Origin: Gallionellaceae bacterium
Lineage (GTDB): Bacteria > Pseudomonadota > Gammaproteobacteria > Burkholderiales > Gallionellaceae
Assembly: GCA_009885195.1 (NCBI GenBank)
Contig: VFLG01000035.1
Span: 1-64,000, forward strand
Length of the DNA: 64,000 nucleotides
Reading direction: 5' to 3'
Position 1 is the stretch's first letter. The number at the start of each line of letters is the position of its first letter. Of the stretch, positions 31,380-40,361 are shown piece after piece. The translations under genes and the position numbers were made by a program. The notes beneath the pieces are model-generated. The model was given only the letters and a program-made list of their open reading frames with translations, searched no databases and was not told where the DNA came from.

Positions 31380-34016
31380 ATGGCTGAAGTAAGCGCAAAA
31401 AACACCCCTATGATGCAGCAGTACTTAGGCATCAAGGCGCAGCACCCCGACATGCTGCTGTTCTACCGCATGGGGGACTTTTACGAGCTATTCCATGAGG
31501 ATGCCGTGCGCGCCGCCAGGCTGCTCGACATCACGCTCACCCAGCGCGGCGCCTCCAATGGCCAGCCAATCAAGATGGCGGGCGTACCCTATCACGCCGC
31601 CGAGCAATATCTGGCGCGGCTGGTCAAGCTGGGGGAGTCCGTTGCCATCTGCGAACAGATCGGCGACCCCGCCACCAGCAAAGGTCCGGTCGAGCGCAAG
31701 GTAATGCGCATCGTCACGCCCGGCACGCTGACCGACTCCGCGCTGCTGGATGAGAAGCGCGACAGCCTGCTGCTGGCTGTGCACGAACGTCATGGCAAGC
31801 TAGGATTGTCCTGGCTGAACTTGGCTTCGGGGCAATTTTTCGTGTGCGAGACTTCCCCTGAAAACCTGTCTGCCGAACTGGAACGTCTGCAACCTTCCGA
31901 AATTCTGCACGCGGAAAATACTCGCCTGCAAACCAACAATCATGCGTCTCTCAAAATGCTGCCCGACTGGCATTTTGAACTGGACACCGCGCGGCGCGCG
32001 CTGTGCCAGCAATTCGCCACGCTCGACCTGGCCGGATTCGGTTGCGACGATTACAGCGCAGGACTGGAAGCGGCCGGGGCATTGCTTGGTTACGCCAGGC
32101 TCACGCAGGGTCAGGCCATCAGCCATATCCGCGCCTTGCAGGTGTACAGCGCGGACCGCTACGTTCGCATGGACGCCGCGACAAGGCGCAATCTGGAGAT
32201 CACCCAGACGCTGCGCGGCGAGACTGCGCCTACCCTGCTGTCGCTGCTCGACACCTGCGCCACCAATATGGGCAGCCGCCTGCTCGCCAACTGGCTGCAC
32301 CATCCGTTGCGCGATCGAGCTGCTTTGAATGCAAGGCTGGATGCGGTAGATAAACTCGGCGAACTTCACCTCAAGGTGCACGAGCATCTCAAACCCTGCG
32401 TGGACGTGGAGCGCATCACCGCGCGCATCGCGTTGCGCAGCGCCCGCCCGCGCGACCTCTCCGGCTTGCGCGACACACTGCAAACTTTGCCGCAACTGCA
32501 CGCCACGCTAGCTGGCTGCAATGTATCAGGTAGGGTGGGCAACCTCGTTGCCCACGCGGAATCCCGCACTAACGAACGCGTGGGCACAGAAACATGCCCA
32601 CCCTACGCTGCCTGCGATGCTCCGCTCATTCAAGCGCTGGCCGACGCGCTGAAAGCCGATGCGCAGCTCGTCTCTATCCTGCAACGCTCGCTAAAACCCG
32701 AACCCTCCAGCGTATTAAGAGAGGGGGGCGTAATCGCCGACGGCTTCGACCCCGATCTGGACGAACTGCGCGGCATTCAGAACAACTGCGGCGATTTTCT
32801 GCTGCAACTGGAAGCGCGCGAGCGGGCGCGCAGCGGCATCGCCACGCTGAAAGTGGAATACAACCGCGTGCACGGTTTCTACATTGAGGTGACGCATGCG
32901 CAAAGCGCCAACGTGCCGGACGACTACCGCCGCCGCCAGACACTGAAGAACGCCGAGCGTTACATCACGCCGGAGCTCAAGACCTTCGAGGACAAGGCGT
33001 TGTCCGCCAACGACCGCGCGCGGGCACGCGAAAAATTTCTCTACGAACAACTACTCGACCAGCTCGCACCGTTCATCCCGCAACTGCAACGCATTGCTGC
33101 CGCCATCGCCGAGCTGGACGTGCTGACCACCTTTGCCGAGCGTGCTGCCACGCTGAATTTCAGCGCGCCGCGATTCGTGGACGAACCCGTGCTGCGCATC
33201 AGCAAAGGACGGCATCCGGTGGTGGAAGCGCAAGTCGAGCAATTCACGCCGAACGATGCCACGCTCTCGGATGCGCGGCGCATGCTGCTGATCACCGGCC
33301 CGAACATGGGCGGCAAATCCACCTACATGCGCCAGGTCGCACTGATCGCGCTGCTCGCGCATGTCGGGTCTTTCGTGCCCGCGCAGCAGGCGGTGCTCGG
33401 CGAGATCGACCAGATATTCACCCGCATCGGCGCATCCGACGACCTCGCCAGCGGACGCTCCACCTTCATGGTCGAAATGACCGAGGCCGCCAACATCCTG
33501 CACAACGCCACCGAAAAAAGCCTAGTGCTGGTGGACGAAATCGGGCGCGGCACCTCCACCTTCGACGGCCTCGCCCTCGCTTACGCCATCGCGCGCCACC
33601 TGCTGGAAAAGAACCGCAGCTACACGCTGTTCGCCACGCACTATTTCGAACTGACGCGACTGTCGGAAGAATTCGCACAACTGTCCAACGTCCACCTCGC
33701 CGCCATCGAACACCAGCACAGCATCGTGTTCCTGCACAGCGTGAACGAAGGCGCGGCCAGCCAGAGCTACGGCCTGCAAGTCGCCGCGCTCGCAGGCGTG
33801 CCCAACGACGTCATCCGCGCCGCGAAGAAACAACTGCTCAAGCTGGAACAAAACAGCGCCGCGCAGAGTCCGCAGGGCGACCTGTTCGACAGAAAACCGG
33901 AGATGCCAGAACCGAAAGAGCATCCGGTGTTGCAGTCATTGCGCGAGATGCAACCGGATGAGTTGAGTCCGAAGGAAGCGCTTGAGAGGCTGTATCAGTT
34001 GAAAAAACTGGTGTAG
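31380..34016 (+). CDS. mutS: DNA mismatch repair protein MutS, carrying an in-frame repeat insertion
   Basis: [65 protein letters not shown]. Confidence 0.97.
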   Translation: MAEVSAKNTPMMQQYLGIKAQHPDMLLFYRMGDFYELFHEDAVRAARLLDITLTQRGASNGQPIKMAGVPYHAAEQYLARLVKLGESVAICEQIGDPATSKGPVERKVMRIVTPGTLTDSALLDEKRDSLLLAVHERHGKLGLSWLNLASGQFFVCETSPENLSAELERLQPSEILHAENTRLQTNNHASLKMLPDWHFELDTARRALCQQFATLDLAGFGCDDYSAGLEAAGALLGYARLTQGQAISHIRALQVYSADRYVRMDAATRRNLEITQTLRGETAPTLLSLLDTCATNMGSRLLANWLHHPLRDRAALNARLDAVDKLGELHLKVHEHLKPCVDVERITARIALRSARPRDLSGLRDTLQTLPQLHATLAGCNVSGRVGNLVAHAESRTNERVGTETCPPYAACDAPLIQALADALKADAQLVSILQRSLKPEPSSVLREGGVIADGFDPDLDELRGIQNNCGDFLLQLEARERARSGIATLKVEYNRVHGFYIEVTHAQSANVPDDYRRRQTLKNAERYITPELKTFEDKALSANDRARAREKFLYEQLLDQLAPFIPQLQRIAAAIAELDVLTTFAERAATLNFSAPRFVDEPVLRISKGRHPVVEAQVEQFTPNDATLSDARRMLLITGPNMGGKSTYMRQVALIALLAHVGSFVPAQQAVLGEIDQIFTRIGASDDLASGRSTFMVEMTEAANILHNATEKSLVLVDEIGRGTSTFDGLALAYAIARHLLEKNRSYTLFATHYFELTRLSEEFAQLSNVHLAAIEHQHSIVFLHSVNEGAASQSYGLQVAALAGVPNDVIRAAKKQLLKLEQNSAAQSPQGDLFDRKPEMPEPKEHPVLQSLREMQPDELSPKEALERLYQLKKLV
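32530..32606. repeat. Palindromic repeat element inside mutS
   Basis: GTAGGGTGGGCAACCTCGTTGCCCACGCGG...CGCGTGGGCACAGAAACATGCCCACCCTAC; termini are inverted repeats. Confidence 0.85.
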
Positions 34017-34086
34017 CGCCAACCACTTGATCTTCTTTCTGCACAAGTGTAAATTGCCGCATCGCCATCGATCAGGAATTCGTAAA

Positions 34087-34296
34087 ATGAGCACTGCCAC
34101 CTTATCCAGCAAATATCAGCTTTCGCTGCCCAAGGCTCTGCGTGAAGCCATGCATCTCCAGCCCGGACAACAGTTTGAATTGATACCCACGGGTTCTGTT
34201 ATCCAGCTAGTCCCTAAAACCTCCATCAAGAAACTGCGCGGCATTGCACGCGGGGCGAACCCTTCGCATTACCGGGATCGCAAGGATCGCGCCTGA
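34087..34296 (+). CDS. AbrB/MazE-type antitoxin
   Basis: MSTATLSSKYQLSLPKALREAMHLQPGQQFELIPTGSVIQLVP (SpoVT-AbrB fold). Confidence 0.88.
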   Translation: MSTATLSSKYQLSLPKALREAMHLQPGQQFELIPTGSVIQLVPKTSIKKLRGIARGANPSHYRDRKDRA

Positions 34297-34673
34297 TGTA
34301 TCTGGTGGATACCTGCGGCTGGATCGAATGGATGACCGATTCGCCGCTATCGAAAAATTATTCGCGCTACCTGAACGCACCAGATTCCCTAATCGTCCCG
34401 ACGCTCGTACAACATGAACTCTACAAATGGCTGTGCCGGGAAATAGACCAAACGGTCGCCTTATCCGCCATTGCGGCAACACAGACTGCGATCATTGTTC
34501 CGCTTGATACATCCATCGCGTTACTCGCGGCGGATATCGCCAAGGAATTCAAACTGGCGACAGCAGATGCCATCATCTACGCCACTGCGCGCCAATACCG
34601 CGCCACATTGGCCACCAGCGATGCGCACTTTGCCAATTTGCCACAGGTAAAATATTTTGAGAAGGGAAGCTGA
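34296..34673 (+). CDS. vapC: PIN-domain toxin (VapC-like)
   Basis: MYLVDTCGWIEWMTDSP...ATADAIIYATARQYRATLATSDAHFANLP; start overlaps the antitoxin stop (TGATG). Confidence 0.9.
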   Translation: MYLVDTCGWIEWMTDSPLSKNYSRYLNAPDSLIVPTLVQHELYKWLCREIDQTVALSAIAATQTAIIVPLDTSIALLAADIAKEFKLATADAIIYATARQYRATLATSDAHFANLPQVKYFEKGS

Positions 34674-34813
34674 CCCTGTTAGCCTACCATCGCCAGCCGT
34701 GTGTACGCCGATGCCGACGCAACCGCTCGGCGGCATGTGGAAGTTGAGATTCATCGGTACGCAGCTTAGGAAAATACCGTGGTCTGTCCCTGAATATTTT
34801 GGAGATGCCTGAA

Positions 34814-35998
34814 ATGAAACTCATTACCACTAATGCCGAGCTAAAAAGCAACCTTTCTCGGCTTACGAAAAAGTACCCAAATATTGCATTTGCGGTCGCA
34901 TGGGCATCGGCTGGCACAGAGATATTCGAAGAGTTAAGCGCAAACCGAAATCGCATCCGCAAAGCGGTAATCGGTACCCATTTCTATCAAACACATCCCG
35001 ACGTTCTCGATACTTTCGTTGAATCAAATGACGTTCGCTTCATCCTGCAACCGAGGGGCGTATTCCACCCAAAGGTTTACATCTTCTGGAATGAAAAGCA
35101 CTGGGAAGTGTTGATGGGAAGTGCAAATCTAACTGCTGGAGCATTAAACAGGAACTCGGAAGCGATGGTCTTGTTTTCAAATGCCGATCAAGATGACTCA
35201 TCTCTAAAAAATGAAGTCATAGATTTGATCGAGAACTATTGGGATGATGCTCGCACTATTAGCAAAGCTGGGGCAATCTCCTATCGCGCACTTTGGTCGA
35301 AACAGCAACCAGCCTTGCAGCGGCTATCTGGCCAGTATGGGCAAAGCACAAAGAACAAAGCACCGGCTGACTCCGCAATAATGTCTATGCCATGGACGCA
35401 ATTTTTTGCCTCAGTTCAAAAGGACGCGCATCACGGATTTGAGAAACGCTGTGACTTGCTTAAGCTAGTGCGCACTGCATTTGAAACCACCAAACAGTTT
35501 CAGAAAATGGAGCTTGGCTTACGGAAAACCATCGCCGGGCTACCTACCGACTTTAATGAACACTGGGGTTGGTTCGGAAGTATGAGTGGTGCTGGCTACT
35601 ATCATCAGGCCGTGAACGAAAACAACGCTCACCTCTCGAATGCGCTGGATGAAATTCCACTAAATGGTTCTGTATCGCGAGAACACTACGAAGCCTATCT
35701 TGCAGAGTTCGTTAAAGCATTTCCTAACGGTAGGCATGGCATTGGTATTGCCAGTCGTTTGCTGGCGCTAAAACGACCAGATTACTTCGTTTGTTTTGAT
35801 TCAAAGAACAAGAAGGAACTTTGCCAAGACTTTGAGATAAAACAATCGGGCATGGACTACGAGCGTTATTGGGAAGAGATTATTGAGCGCATTATTGATT
35901 CTGCTTGGTGGAACGAACCTCGCCCAAAAAATCCTTTGGCTCGCACCGTCTGGGATGGAAGGGCAGCAATGCTCGATGCCATCTTCTACAGACCGTGA
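34814..35998 (+). CDS. Phospholipase D-like domain protein (putative nuclease)
   Basis: FHPKVYIFWNEKHWEVLMGSANLTAGALNRNSEAMVLFSN (HxK...GSANLT PLD signature). Confidence 0.75.
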   Translation: MKLITTNAELKSNLSRLTKKYPNIAFAVAWASAGTEIFEELSANRNRIRKAVIGTHFYQTHPDVLDTFVESNDVRFILQPRGVFHPKVYIFWNEKHWEVLMGSANLTAGALNRNSEAMVLFSNADQDDSSLKNEVIDLIENYWDDARTISKAGAISYRALWSKQQPALQRLSGQYGQSTKNKAPADSAIMSMPWTQFFASVQKDAHHGFEKRCDLLKLVRTAFETTKQFQKMELGLRKTIAGLPTDFNEHWGWFGSMSGAGYYHQAVNENNAHLSNALDEIPLNGSVSREHYEAYLAEFVKAFPNGRHGIGIASRLLALKRPDYFVCFDSKNKKELCQDFEIKQSGMDYERYWEEIIERIIDSAWWNEPRPKNPLARTVWDGRAAMLDAIFYRP

Positions 35999-36010
35999 GG
36001 TACAGCCCGC

Positions 36011-36081
36011 GTAGGGCGCAATCGTTATTGCGCCGAATGAAAAACATCCGGTGCAATGCGCTTCGCTTATTGTCACCCTAC
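36011..36081. repeat. Palindromic repeat (GTAGGGCGCAAT family)
   Basis: GTAGGGCGCAATCGTTATTGCGCC ... GGTGCAATGCGCTTCGCTTATTGTCACCCTAC. Confidence 0.75.
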
Positions 36082-36407
36082 GCCCAAGCCCGCGTCAGCA
36101 ACTCATCCAGCGCGCCAGTGATGCGGTCGCCTTCTTCAGCGAATGTGGCTACCTTTTCGCCTAACTGATCGGTGGCGACGGATACGATTTCCAACGGGTG
36201 CAGTACCACTTCTATTCCTTCCACCGTAAAAGCCGGATTCAGCGCCGAGCCAACCAGCGCTGCGGCGTTATCCAGATTGCTACGGCGCACCAAAGGAATC
36301 ACGACTCGGCGACGGTAGCTGTCGAACAGGGAAGATTGAACGATGACGACATAGGGAATGGCTTCCCGTTGTTTTCCGATATTCCGGTGAACGTCGAACT
36401 GTGCCAT
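36078..36407 (-). CDS. ccdB: CcdB-family toxin
   Basis: MAQFDVHRNIGKQREAIPYVVIVQSSLFDSYRRRVVIPLVRRS...LHPLEIVSVATDQLGEKVATF. Confidence 0.92.
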   Translation of the reverse strand: MAQFDVHRNIGKQREAIPYVVIVQSSLFDSYRRRVVIPLVRRSNLDNAAALVGSALNPAFTVEGIEVVLHPLEIVSVATDQLGEKVATFAEEGDRITGALDELLTRAWA

Positions 36408-36658
36408 TACAGTGTGGTGTGTTCGTCGGCAAACGAACCGGAGCGTTCGTTGAAGGTATTCCACGCTTGCGCCGCGACTTCTGCGCAATGCGCTTTTTCT
36501 TGCCGGGCGTTGTTCTGCTTCATCACGTAATCGGCCAGTAGCTGCTCGACCACACCGGAGAGGTTGGTCGTCATTCCTTTTGCCTGAGACACCAAATCTT
36601 CATTGAGCGTCAGGTTGACCGGGCGCTTACGTGCTTGATTGCTGTGCATTGATTTCAT
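36407..36658 (-). CDS. ccdA: CcdA-family antitoxin
   Basis: RKRPVNLTLNEDLVSQAKGMTTNLSGVVEQLLADYVMKQNNARQEK...WNTFNERSGSFADEHTTL; overlaps ccdB start. Confidence 0.92.
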   Translation of the reverse strand: MKSMHSNQARKRPVNLTLNEDLVSQAKGMTTNLSGVVEQLLADYVMKQNNARQEKAHCAEVAAQAWNTFNERSGSFADEHTTL

Positions 36659-36823
36659 GGGGAACCTCCATGTGCGCATAGTATGCGCATTGTGCGTGTT
36701 TGTGAAGTAGTAAATTTGCAATGGACTCAAGCAACCCTATCATCTGCGCAGAAGTAATTTCCCTTACCATCACGCAACCATGCCAAAATTCAAACTGACT
36801 TTTGCGCAAGAATGAGGTGCGGC

Positions 36824-37738
36824 ATGAAAATACGAGTGTTGATTCTGGGCTATGGCGAGATGGGGCATGCCATGGAGTATCTGCTGGCGGCGCGACACGA
36901 TGTGCGCATCTGGAATATGGGCGTGGTGGTGAAGGGCAGCCATGCGACGCTGGAGGATGAGGTCGCCGAGGCGCAGGTGATTTTGTTCTGCTTGCCGGTG
37001 AATCCGCACCATGAGATCGCCAGCCGCATCGCGCCGCATCGCGCAAAAGACAGCCTGTGCCTGACCATCGCGAAGGGGCTGGATGAATCGGGGCGGACGG
37101 CGGCGCAAGTATTCGAGCGCGTGTTCGGCGGCAAGCATCACTACGGGGTGGTGTATGGCCCGATGATTTCGGAGGAACTGAGGGCGGGGCGGCATGGCTT
37201 TGCCGATGCGGTGCTGTCCGACGCAGCGGATTTCGAGGTGATGCACAACCTATTCCGGGGCAGCATGCTGGTGTGCCAGCAGACTGCTGATATGCACGGC
37301 AGAAGCTGGTCGGTGATCCTGAAGAATGTGTATGCGATCCTGTTCGGCGTGGCGGATGAGATGAAGCTGGGCGACAACATGCGCGGGCATCTGATGGTCA
37401 CCGCGATTGCGGAGCTATCCGGCATCGTGCAAACGTTCGGCGGGCAGGCGCATACGCCTTACAGTTATGCCGGGCTGGGCGACCTGATGACGACGGCGAC
37501 CAGCGAGGGTTCACATCATCATGCGCTCGGACAACAACTGGTGCGCGGCGAGTGGTCGGACATCTCCGGCGAGGGGGTTCATACCTTGCGCATGGTGGAA
37601 AAATATCACTTGTTCGATTGGCGCGCCTATCCCTTGTTCGCACTGGTGTATGACATCGTCATCGCGCCGGAGACGATGCATGAACGAGTGGAGGATTATC
37701 TGAAGCGGTTGCGGGAGATAGTGAGTTGTGCGATTTGA
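36824..37738 (+). CDS. NAD(P)-binding GpsA-like glycerol-3-phosphate dehydrogenase-related protein
   Basis: RVLILGYGEMGHAMEYLL Rossmann motif; LKNVYAILFGVADEMKLGDNMRGHLMVTAIAEL; YSYAGLGDLMTTATS. Confidence 0.8.
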   Translation: MKIRVLILGYGEMGHAMEYLLAARHDVRIWNMGVVVKGSHATLEDEVAEAQVILFCLPVNPHHEIASRIAPHRAKDSLCLTIAKGLDESGRTAAQVFERVFGGKHHYGVVYGPMISEELRAGRHGFADAVLSDAADFEVMHNLFRGSMLVCQQTADMHGRSWSVILKNVYAILFGVADEMKLGDNMRGHLMVTAIAELSGIVQTFGGQAHTPYSYAGLGDLMTTATSEGSHHHALGQQLVRGEWSDISGEGVHTLRMVEKYHLFDWRAYPLFALVYDIVIAPETMHERVEDYLKRLREIVSCAI

Positions 37739-37813
37739 GTTCGTACCCGTCCCACTGATAGCATGAATGCCACCTCTTAAAAGACGAAAAGCCGAGAGAA
37801 CATCATGGGTACC

Positions 37814-38350
37814 TCATGCCGACTTGGGACGAAATGCGGTAATGATTTCAGGATTAGTTTCTATGGTTGGCCCGCCGATTAAATCTATGCAATAAGGCAC
37901 CGCCGCAAAAATCCCGTCCAGTGTTTCCTTGATGGCTTTCGGCTGCCCCGGCAAATTCAGAATCAACGACTTGCCGCGTATCACCCCCACCTGGCGCGAC
38001 AGAATTGCGGTGGGAACGAATTTCAAACTAACCGCCCGCATCTGCTCGCCGAAACCGGGCATCACCTTGTGCGCCACCGCCAGCGTGGCTTCCGGCGTGA
38101 CATCGCGCGGCGCGGGGCCGGTGCCGCCGGTGGTCAATATCAAGTGGCAAGCCTCGCGGTCGGCCAGTTCAATTAACGTCGCTTCAATCAGCGCCTGTTC
38201 GTCCGGTATCAAACGCGTAATGGATTGCCACGGACTGCGTAGCGCGCGCGTGAACCAATCGTGCAAGGCCGGCAGGCCGGCATCCTGATAGACGCCACTG
38301 CTGGCACGGTCGCTGATGGATACAAGGCCGATTTTGAGTGTGGTGTTCAT
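37814..38350 (-). CDS. mog: Molybdopterin adenylyltransferase (Mog/MoaB)
   Basis: ISDRASSGVYQDAG...LILTTGGTGPAPRDVTPEATLAV; NLPGQPKAIKETL. Confidence 0.93.
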   Translation of the reverse strand: MNTTLKIGLVSISDRASSGVYQDAGLPALHDWFTRALRSPWQSITRLIPDEQALIEATLIELADREACHLILTTGGTGPAPRDVTPEATLAVAHKVMPGFGEQMRAVSLKFVPTAILSRQVGVIRGKSLILNLPGQPKAIKETLDGIFAAVPYCIDLIGGPTIETNPEIITAFRPKSA

Positions 38351-38360
38351 TTTTTTTAAG

Positions 38361-38953
38361 TTATTGATGCGTCCGATTGGCTATGCGCAATTCATCCAGC
38401 GAATTAATATTGGCAAACGCGGCGGCATCTTCAAACACCACTTCGCTTACGTGTAAGGTGTTGAGCCAATCGCCGACCTTGCGCGCACACGATCCGAGGT
38501 AGGCATCCAGCTTGGGCAGGACGTCTTTGCGATACAACGCAATCGCGGGTTGCCGCTGCCCTTCCACCACTGCTACAGCAACTTCAGTTGCTGGTTTGAT
38601 AGCCGTCCATAGTCTGCTAATTAAATCATCCGGCAAGAATGGCGTGTCGCACGGCACGCAGGCAACCCATTCATATCGCGCGTTGCGCAAGGCGGATTGC
38701 AAGCCGGCCAGCGGTCCGGCCCATCCTAGCAATTGATCCGCGATGATACGGCAGTTGCGCGCTGCATAATCATCGTGATTTGCATTGGCGTTAATCAGCA
38801 CCTCATCACTCTGCTGGCTGATGACATCCAACACCCAGTCGATCAGCGCTTTGCCGCGCAACAGTTGCAAGCCCTTGTCGCCACCGATGCGCGTGCCTTT
38901 TCCTCCGGCAAGAATAACTGTGGTGATAGGCGCCCCTTCGACTGAACTCAGGA
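38361..38953 (-). CDS. mobA: Molybdenum cofactor guanylyltransferase MobA; start codon uncertain (no ATG/GTG/TTG before the nucleotide-binding loop)
   Basis: In-frame upstream extension of ORF 38361..38870 reads ...ITTVILAGGKGTRIGGDKGLQLLRGKALIDW; CVPCDTPFLPDDL. Confidence 0.8.
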
Positions 38954-38965
38954 CAGGTTCCAGGA

Positions 38966-39970
38966 TTAGCCCCCGGTGCGCGACATGAAACGAATGATGC
39001 GGGGTTTACTTTGAGTCAAATCGAATTCATGGCCCGCAGGTTTATCGGCCACGGCCTGGATAATCAGTTGGCGCAGTTGATCCACATCACCCGCACGTAC
39101 TGCGGGTAGCAAATCCACCATACCTTCGTCACCCAGACAGGGGAACAGTTCGCCACGCGCCGTGACTCTCATGCGGTTGCAATCGGCGCAGAAATTCTGC
39201 GAGTGCGGCGAGATAAAACCGATGCGCGTGTCATGGCCGGGAATGCGCCAATAGCGCGCCGGCCCACCGCTGCTTTCTACGCTGGCGACCAGCTCATAAT
39301 GTTGTTTGAGTTGTGCCAACGCCTCCTGGCTGCTGTAGAACGAGCGGGCATAATCATGCCCGCTTAGTCCCAGCGGCATTTGCTCGATGAAGTTGATGTT
39401 GATTTTCTGCGCCACGGCAAACTCAACCATCGCGGGCAATTCTTCATGATTTATATTGCGCAGCATCACGGTATTCAACTTGATACGATGGCCACCGAAG
39501 GCAGCTATGGCGGCATCAACGCCAGCCCGCACCTGATCCAGGTCGCCGGTGCGCGTGATCCGTTTAAAAATTCCCGGGTTGAGACTGTCCAGGCTGATGT
39601 TGATGCGATCTACACCGGCCTGCGCCAGCGGCACAGCGTAACGAACCAGCTGCGAGCCATTGGTGGTCATGGCCAGTTCGCGCAAACCATCCAGCTCGCG
39701 TATACGCGCAGCCAGCCACGAGAAATTTTTTCTGACCAATGGCTCGCCACCGGTCAAACGTATTTTGTTGATGCCTAGGGAAATAAATGTTTGGGCGACC
39801 AGCAGGCATTCTTCCAGCGACAAGATATCCGCGCGCGGCAAAAAATCCATTTTTTCCGCCATGCAATAGGTGCAGCGGAAATCGCAGCGATCAGTCACCG
39901 ACAGGCGCAGGTAAGAAATTTTTCTGCCCAACCCGTCCTGCAATAATGGTCTGTTAACGTCTGTCTTCAT
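38966..39970 (-). CDS. moaA: GTP 3',8-cyclase MoaA
   Basis: LRLSVTDRCDFRCTYCMAEKMDF radical SAM CxxxCxxC; SPHSQNFCADCNRMRVTARG. Confidence 0.97.
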   Translation of the reverse strand: MKTDVNRPLLQDGLGRKISYLRLSVTDRCDFRCTYCMAEKMDFLPRADILSLEECLLVAQTFISLGINKIRLTGGEPLVRKNFSWLAARIRELDGLRELAMTTNGSQLVRYAVPLAQAGVDRINISLDSLNPGIFKRITRTGDLDQVRAGVDAAIAAFGGHRIKLNTVMLRNINHEELPAMVEFAVAQKININFIEQMPLGLSGHDYARSFYSSQEALAQLKQHYELVASVESSGGPARYWRIPGHDTRIGFISPHSQNFCADCNRMRVTARGELFPCLGDEGMVDLLPAVRAGDVDQLRQLIIQAVADKPAGHEFDLTQSKPRIIRFMSRTGG

Positions 39971-40307
39971 GGTGCTCAGTCCTCTGTCCTCTGTCCTCTG
40001 TTAACGACAGATACACCGTCTCGCCTTCCATTTTAACCGGATAGTGGCGCGCACAGCCTACGTCAGGTGCCACCGCATTACCATCCTCCAGGTTGATGTT
40101 CCAGCCATGCAGCGGGCAGGCCACTTTTTTTCCGAACACGATGCCTTGCGACAGCGGCCCTCCTTTGTGCGGACACTTGTCGCGCAGCGCAAACACTTCG
40201 CCCTCCGAGGTGCGGAACAAGGCAATTTCGCCGTGAGTCGTATGCACCACGCGGCTGCCCAGCGGCGGGATGTCATTCAGGGTGGCGACTTTGGTCCAGT
40301 CTTTCAT
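39954..40307 (-). CDS. nirD: Nitrite reductase small subunit (Rieske)
   Basis: CPHKGGPLSQGIVFGKKVACPLHGWNINLEDG. Confidence 0.95.
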   Translation of the reverse strand: MKDWTKVATLNDIPPLGSRVVHTTHGEIALFRTSEGEVFALRDKCPHKGGPLSQGIVFGKKVACPLHGWNINLEDGNAVAPDVGCARHYPVKMEGETVYLSLTEDRGQRTEHHEDRR

Positions 40308-40361
40308 ATGCGTCTCTCTCCCGTGGTTAACTACTAAGTATTTTGAATTTATAGGGACACC

